Positions 60,310 to 64,000 of a stretch of 64,000 nucleotides of DNA are shown in pieces. The position numbers and the translations under genes were made by a program. Below the pieces are notes generated by a model, which ran no database searches, had not been told where the DNA came from, and worked only from the letters and a program-made list of their open reading frames with translations. Every line of letters begins with the position of its first letter. Positions within the stretch are counted from its first letter, which is position 1. This DNA comes from Agapetus fuscipes (taxonomy: Eukaryota; Arthropoda; Insecta; Trichoptera; Glossosomatidae): positions 3,105,001-3,169,000 of the forward strand of contig OX637332.1 of assembly GCA_951799405.1 (NCBI GenBank), given 5' to 3'.

Positions 60310-60545
60310 ACGGCCGGCTGATGATGCTGGAGTGATGTTTTCCGGGATCTGTTGCCGTGGTCTGTGGGAGCTGGAGCTTCCGGACGTTTCGCCCATTTCT
60401 ACGATGGGCTCCTTCAGCGTGAAGTATGATGATGATGATGATCTTGATGAGAACTGTGATGGAGAACGTCCGGAAGCTCCAGCTCCCACAGACCACGGCA
60501 ACAGATCCCGGAAAACATCACTCCAGCATCACTTTAATTCTGTTT
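60310..60545. repeat. PLE-like segment with perfect 66-bp inverted repeat
   Basis: 60323-60388 and 60465-60530 are exact reverse complements around 76 bp. On the minus strand the left arm and spacer read CGCTGAAGGAGCCCATCG, a loop, then ATGGGCGAAACGTCCGG, where GCCCAT pairs with ATGGGC. A (GAT)n run lies in the spacer. Confidence 0.65.
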
Positions 60546-60721
60546 CAAGCAATAAATAAATTTACATTATTAAGGCAGATTCTCTTTTCAGTTATTATTG
60601 CAACTTATATAGCGCCTATTTGTGAGTAGTCACTTTGTAGTAGTCTTTTGGTGCTATAAACGCACAGCAAATCCATGGCTTATCCATCGCTCAAACTGAA
60701 AACTACATCCAAAAACAACGA

Positions 60722-61025
60722 CAATGTATGAACCAAATGTTCTGCGAATAGCGCTGCTTGAACAAATAGATCTTCAGCCCTCTGCGAAATACTATCACAG
60801 TCTTCAGCTTCCTGAGGGTCATGAGCAGCGAATTCCAGGCCATCGGAGCAGCAACACGAAAGGCTCGATCGCTAAACCGATCACCGATCTGCGCGACATC
60901 TGGAGTAGACTATTGTTAGCCTCACTGGATCTGAGTATTTTCCCCAGGTCGTGGATTCACTTTTTTTGACCAGTTTAGACAGGTACTCAGCTGCTGATCC
61001 ACCAAGCGTCCTATGAGTCAGTATA
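60722..61025 (-). pseudogene. L2x-like LINE coding fragment
   Basis: Minus strand: LTHRTLGGSAAEYLSKLVKK, a broken middle, then FRVAAPMAWNSLLMTLRKL, KTVIVFRRGLKIYLFKQ. The CR1/L2-type C-terminus with frame breaks. The usual 3' terminus is missing. Confidence 0.65.
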
Positions 61026-61084
61026 CAAAACTTTTATTGTATTAGCTCGCTGATACGAAGTTAATGAAGTTCGTGGAAAACAGG

Positions 61085-61265
61085 CAACCACATCCTCATA
61101 CCCTTTCCATTTATACACTTCCATCTGGGGAAGCGCATCACAGAACCCTAATGCAATGCATAATATTTTTTCTTTTTTAGCAGCAAAAAGCCTTCTTGAT
61201 GGTCGAGATCCGACCCAGCAGTGATTCTAAATCTACCTGTTCGTTCACTTGAGAAAACAATGTAA
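61085..61265. repeat. DF2 dispersed repeat
   Basis: TTATACACTTCCATCTGGGG, TTGATGGTCGAGATCCGACC and CAGTGATTCTAAATCTACC, parallel to 26096-26260. Confidence 0.5.
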
Positions 61266-61319
61266 AATCCGAAGTTACTGACTCGATGCAACTGCATCGG
61301 GATGCGCTCCTTGTTATTA

Positions 61320-61598
61320 TTATTATTATTTATTTTTTTAATAAATAGATTTATGAAGAGAAATGCCATTCCCCAACCTATTCTGCCAGGCCAGAAACAG
61401 GTATTAATATCATCAATTAATAATTCATTATTGTTTATTTTGATGAATCATTAATTAAAAATTACCCAATAACATTTGTTGAACCAGGGTAAAAGTTTTG
61501 GTCAAGTGACCCAAGCGGAGGTCGAACCAACGTTATTCTATTCAGTTTGCTAGAAACATCAGCCCACTTGGCCCCCCGGCCATAACACCGACTAGCAG
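61320..61598 (-). repeat. SINE-C copy
   Basis: Second SINE-C. The B box is GGTTCGACCTC, with the same AATTAATAATTCATTATTG palindromic middle and A-rich end with the plus-strand TTTTTTTAATAAATAG. Confidence 0.7.
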
Positions 61599-61599
61599 C

Positions 61600-61668
61600 G
61601 CGAACATGTAACAAATTAAATTTTGTTATATATAGGCGATATTTTTGCAACTTAGATTGTAGAATGGT
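61600..61668 (+). repeat. LN1 3' tip
   Basis: GATATTTTTGCAACTTAGATTG after a degraded ATGTAACA part. As at 16296, it directly follows a SINE-C copy. Confidence 0.5.
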
Positions 61669-61931
61669 TCACAGTCGCTGGTCCACGGATTAGAGTAATC
61701 CTATTTATGCGCAACGCCCGCTCACCGTGTCCCAGTGTGCCGCCATGCAAAAGCGACTCTGTCCATACATTGTTAATATTATAACCGGCAAGCAAGCCGT
61801 ATGTATGGACAGATGACCTTCCAGCCAGCTCGCCGACCGCGATCCAAAATCGCGCCGTGAGGCATTTCGCTAAATGCGTTTCTGCGCCAATTCGGCGAGA
61901 TGCATTAGCGCGTGCGACACTTATTGAGCGG
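61669..61931. other. GC-richer stretch with short inverted repeats
   Basis: CTGTCCATACAT (61759-61770) and ATGTATGGACAG (61801-61812) form a perfect 12-bp inverted repeat. CGCTAAATGC and GCATTAGCG lie further on. No gene. Confidence 0.45.
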
Positions 61932-62420
61932 TCTAATCTAATCTAATCTAAGTTGCAAAATACATGTAACATTAAAGATTCACATTATATGCACTTTCAC
62001 AAAAACAGACATGCGCAAGTTCGCGCTTAAACATGCCGCATGTGGTTCCACAATATAAAAACCCGAATCTCACATGGACATACACCCTGCAACTCTTGCC
62101 GATCTTCCCTGAAAACAGGGGTGACATTGGCAAAGTGAACCATTTTCTACAGCATGGGTGGTCAGCCGCATACCAACCTATAAGTCAAGGAGCATACACA
62201 ACAAATTACGTTTTTAAAATCAACAAATTATAATATGTTTGGACATCAAAAACTAACAGAAAACAAATTATTATTAAAAAAAACCCTAGCCACCAACATC
62301 ACAGATCAACCGCCATTTCTTTCTGTCCTTACACACTTCTTTCATTTCCTCCAGAGTCATAACCTTCTTCATACAGGCTCTCTTTTTTATTATGACTCTG
62401 GATATTCCATTCATGTGGTA
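61932..62420 (-). mobile_element. LN1 type c element with ORF tail
   Basis: The (TCTAA) tail TCTAATCTAATCTAATCTAAG, a full UTR, the upstream AT-rich block and the last codons of the reading frame (minus strand MKKVMTLEEMKEVC, KDRKKWRLICDVGG). Well preserved. Confidence 0.8.
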
Positions 62421-63639
62421 CCTAATACTGAAATTTGTAAAAGTCAAGACATTTGTCGATGCGCTTAATGCCCTTGCTAATCCAAGGCTACTTTGGATTA
62501 ATAAATGCTCTAACAGGAAAATTCAACCCATTTCCAATGACGCCTAAGTTACGAAAATAATTCATGGGCGGTATTTGATTTTTCCCTTCTTTGGTAATAA
62601 TCAAAGGCGAGACTCTAGTCGTTCTTCCTAGAATGAGATATGTAAATACAAGAAAAAATTATCATTTTCTCAGCACTTTCATTGATTTTTCTCATTTTCG
62701 AAAAAAAAATCCCATACATGATCTGTATTTAATTCTCTATGACTAATACATGACGAAGGATGACCGATATCTTCAATATTTTTTATCCACTTTGCCTCAG
62801 TGTCACGATTCGTAATAGTGGACATAGCGGCAATTTGGGGGTTGTGTTTCGAAGTATAACTGTTTTTGTAGTCTTATAAGTTTTTATTATGACAATGCCT
62901 TAGAACTGATATCTTTTCATAGAATTACTTTAAAGAATCAGAAGCGCTATTCTGCTAAATTCCTTACGACCATAAGGCGACGAGCTGGCAACTTTGATTA
63001 CAGATTATAGCTTTCTCGAATTACAATTATTGAAATTTAATTGTACGAATGTAAAACATTGTTTTAATTTTGTGATAATTGTAATAAAACATGTAGCATT
63101 GTATTTATATACGTGACTGTCAAAGAAATTCGATTGACTCCATCAAGGCCACCGATTTTTTCTTTCTCTTTCAAAATGATTAAGCGCCCTCCACACAATA
63201 CCTGTGAGCTTAAGCGCAATCTCGAATAATAACTTATTATTGCATGCAACCTCAGTATACATACACCTGCACGCTTAATTTGGATCACATAAAAATGTAT
63301 ACAAACTAAAGCAGCGCTCGGTGTGGCCGTTTACATTTCTATACACTTTTTGGTGAGCGGTACAAAAAGCGCTGTTCGGATATTGCATAATTTTAGTTCG
63401 CCCTGAGGCTGGTGAGCGAGTTTGCGAACTGCCGGCCGTGATCACAGTAAAACTTCAAGTATAAAACCTTGCGTAAATACTCAACCATCGCGTAAACTAG
63501 AAAATACATCATAACTAAAAAAAAACGCTATAGGCGCTGTTGTATATTCCATACATTTTAATGTTAACGCAATAGTTCAGTATTAACTCAATATTTTATA
63601 CTTGGAGTATTGTTATCCAAAGCAAGCAACATGTTTTCT
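62421..63639. other. Long stretch without a recognised gene
   Basis: Contains a hairpin TAATCCAAGGCTAC/TTTGGATTA near 62477, an isolated LN1-like tip near 62985-63010 (GGCAACTTTGATTACAGATTA) and, from about 63290 to 63580, traces shared with 36.4 and 39.1 kb. No credible coding region. Confidence 0.4.
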
Positions 63640-63850
63640 TAAAGACATATCGTCCGTTTAGTGCTTGTTTGTGTTATCTCCAACAGAAACTATTTAACAT
63701 GAGCTATGTTTGCATGTGTACTGGACCAATGTGTCTTATAAATACTGGAAATTGATTTTTAAAAATTTGTTTTAAAGAAACACACACATTATCATGTTTT
63801 ACGTTTTTTCTTAGCTCAGATTATGAAGAATGGAATTCTTAAGACATTTT
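63640..63850 (+). repeat. DF1 copy
   Basis: TTTAGTGCTTGTTTGTGTTA, TACTGGACCAATGTGTCTTA and CATGTTTTACGTTTTTTCTTAG. It leads directly into an LN1 copy. Confidence 0.6.
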
Positions 63851-63854
63851 CTTC

Positions 63855-64000
63855 TTTTACCAATGTCAGCGAGGTTTCAGGGAAAGAGGGCAGTAGTTGT
63901 AAGGTGTATGTTCATGTTAGGTTTGGTTGATTTTAAATGAACACATGTAGGTGCAGCAGATGCCTGATTGTAGGCATGCCTTAAATATGAGCCTAAAATG
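63855..64000 (+). repeat. LN1 copy cut by window end
   Basis: TACCAATGTCAGCGAGGTTTC to the type-like ATGAGCCTAAAATG. It continues outside the window. Confidence 0.65.

Overview
The window looks like a repeat-dominated, AT-rich stretch of an arthropod nuclear genome, most probably a moth or butterfly. The reasons are the CR1-like LINE with a baculovirus-FP-like C-terminus in its ORF1 product, RTE and Jockey/I-like LINE protein types common in Lepidoptera, and scattered GTAGGTACCTAC and TACTCGTA words typical of that order. Species cannot be named from the sequence. I find no convincing host protein-coding gene, rRNA gene or functional tRNA gene. Almost everything recognisable is a transposable element, very often inserted inside another element.

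Family names used here are local labels. LN1 is a non-LTR retrotransposon (LINE) whose reading frame ends in a WFGH...RGRGRP-type C-terminus followed by a roughly 350-bp 3' UTR and a short tandem tail. More than 40 truncated copies of its 3' end lie across the window on both strands. They fall into three main body types: type a with an ATTATAG-like tail, type b with an ATTTAG-like tail and type c with an ATTAG-like tail. LN2 is a cousin with other tails. L2x is a CR1/L2-like LINE 3' end, RTE1 an RTE-clade LINE, and JK1 a Jockey/I-like LINE. SINE-A, SINE-B and SINE-C are three tRNA-derived SINEs. PLE marks segments resembling Penelope-like terminal repeats. DF1 and DF2 are unassigned dispersed repeats. 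MITE-alpha to MITE-delta and two others are non-autonomous DNA transposons with inverted ends.

Layout. 0-16 kb: LN1 and SINE copies, an 82-bp perfect inverted repeat, a 38-bp tandem array invaded twice, PLE ends and an unassigned GC-richer patch near 5 kb. 16-24 kb: an RTE1 fragment with an L2x insertion, then a nearly complete 4.5-kb CR1-like LINE (minus strand, both ORFs open) sitting inside an LN1 copy, then a 600-bp piggyBac-type MITE. 24-41 kb: two inverted-end MITEs, LN2, an LN1 LINE with a long target duplication that carries a JK1 insertion, a 17 x 31-bp satellite and a composite SINE-B/SINE-A. 41-64 kb: further LN1, SINE, RTE1, L2x, PLE and MITE copies, many nested.

How the parts work together: the intact CR1-like element encodes an RNA-binding ORF1 protein and an endonuclease/reverse transcriptase. 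The SINEs have pol III promoter boxes and would depend on LINE enzymes. The standard SINE-B 3' end resembles the L2x LINE end, while a second SINE-B subtype is joined at one fixed point to other 3' modules: SINE-A at three loci and the JK1 end at one. That modular SINE behaviour is the most unusual signal I see.
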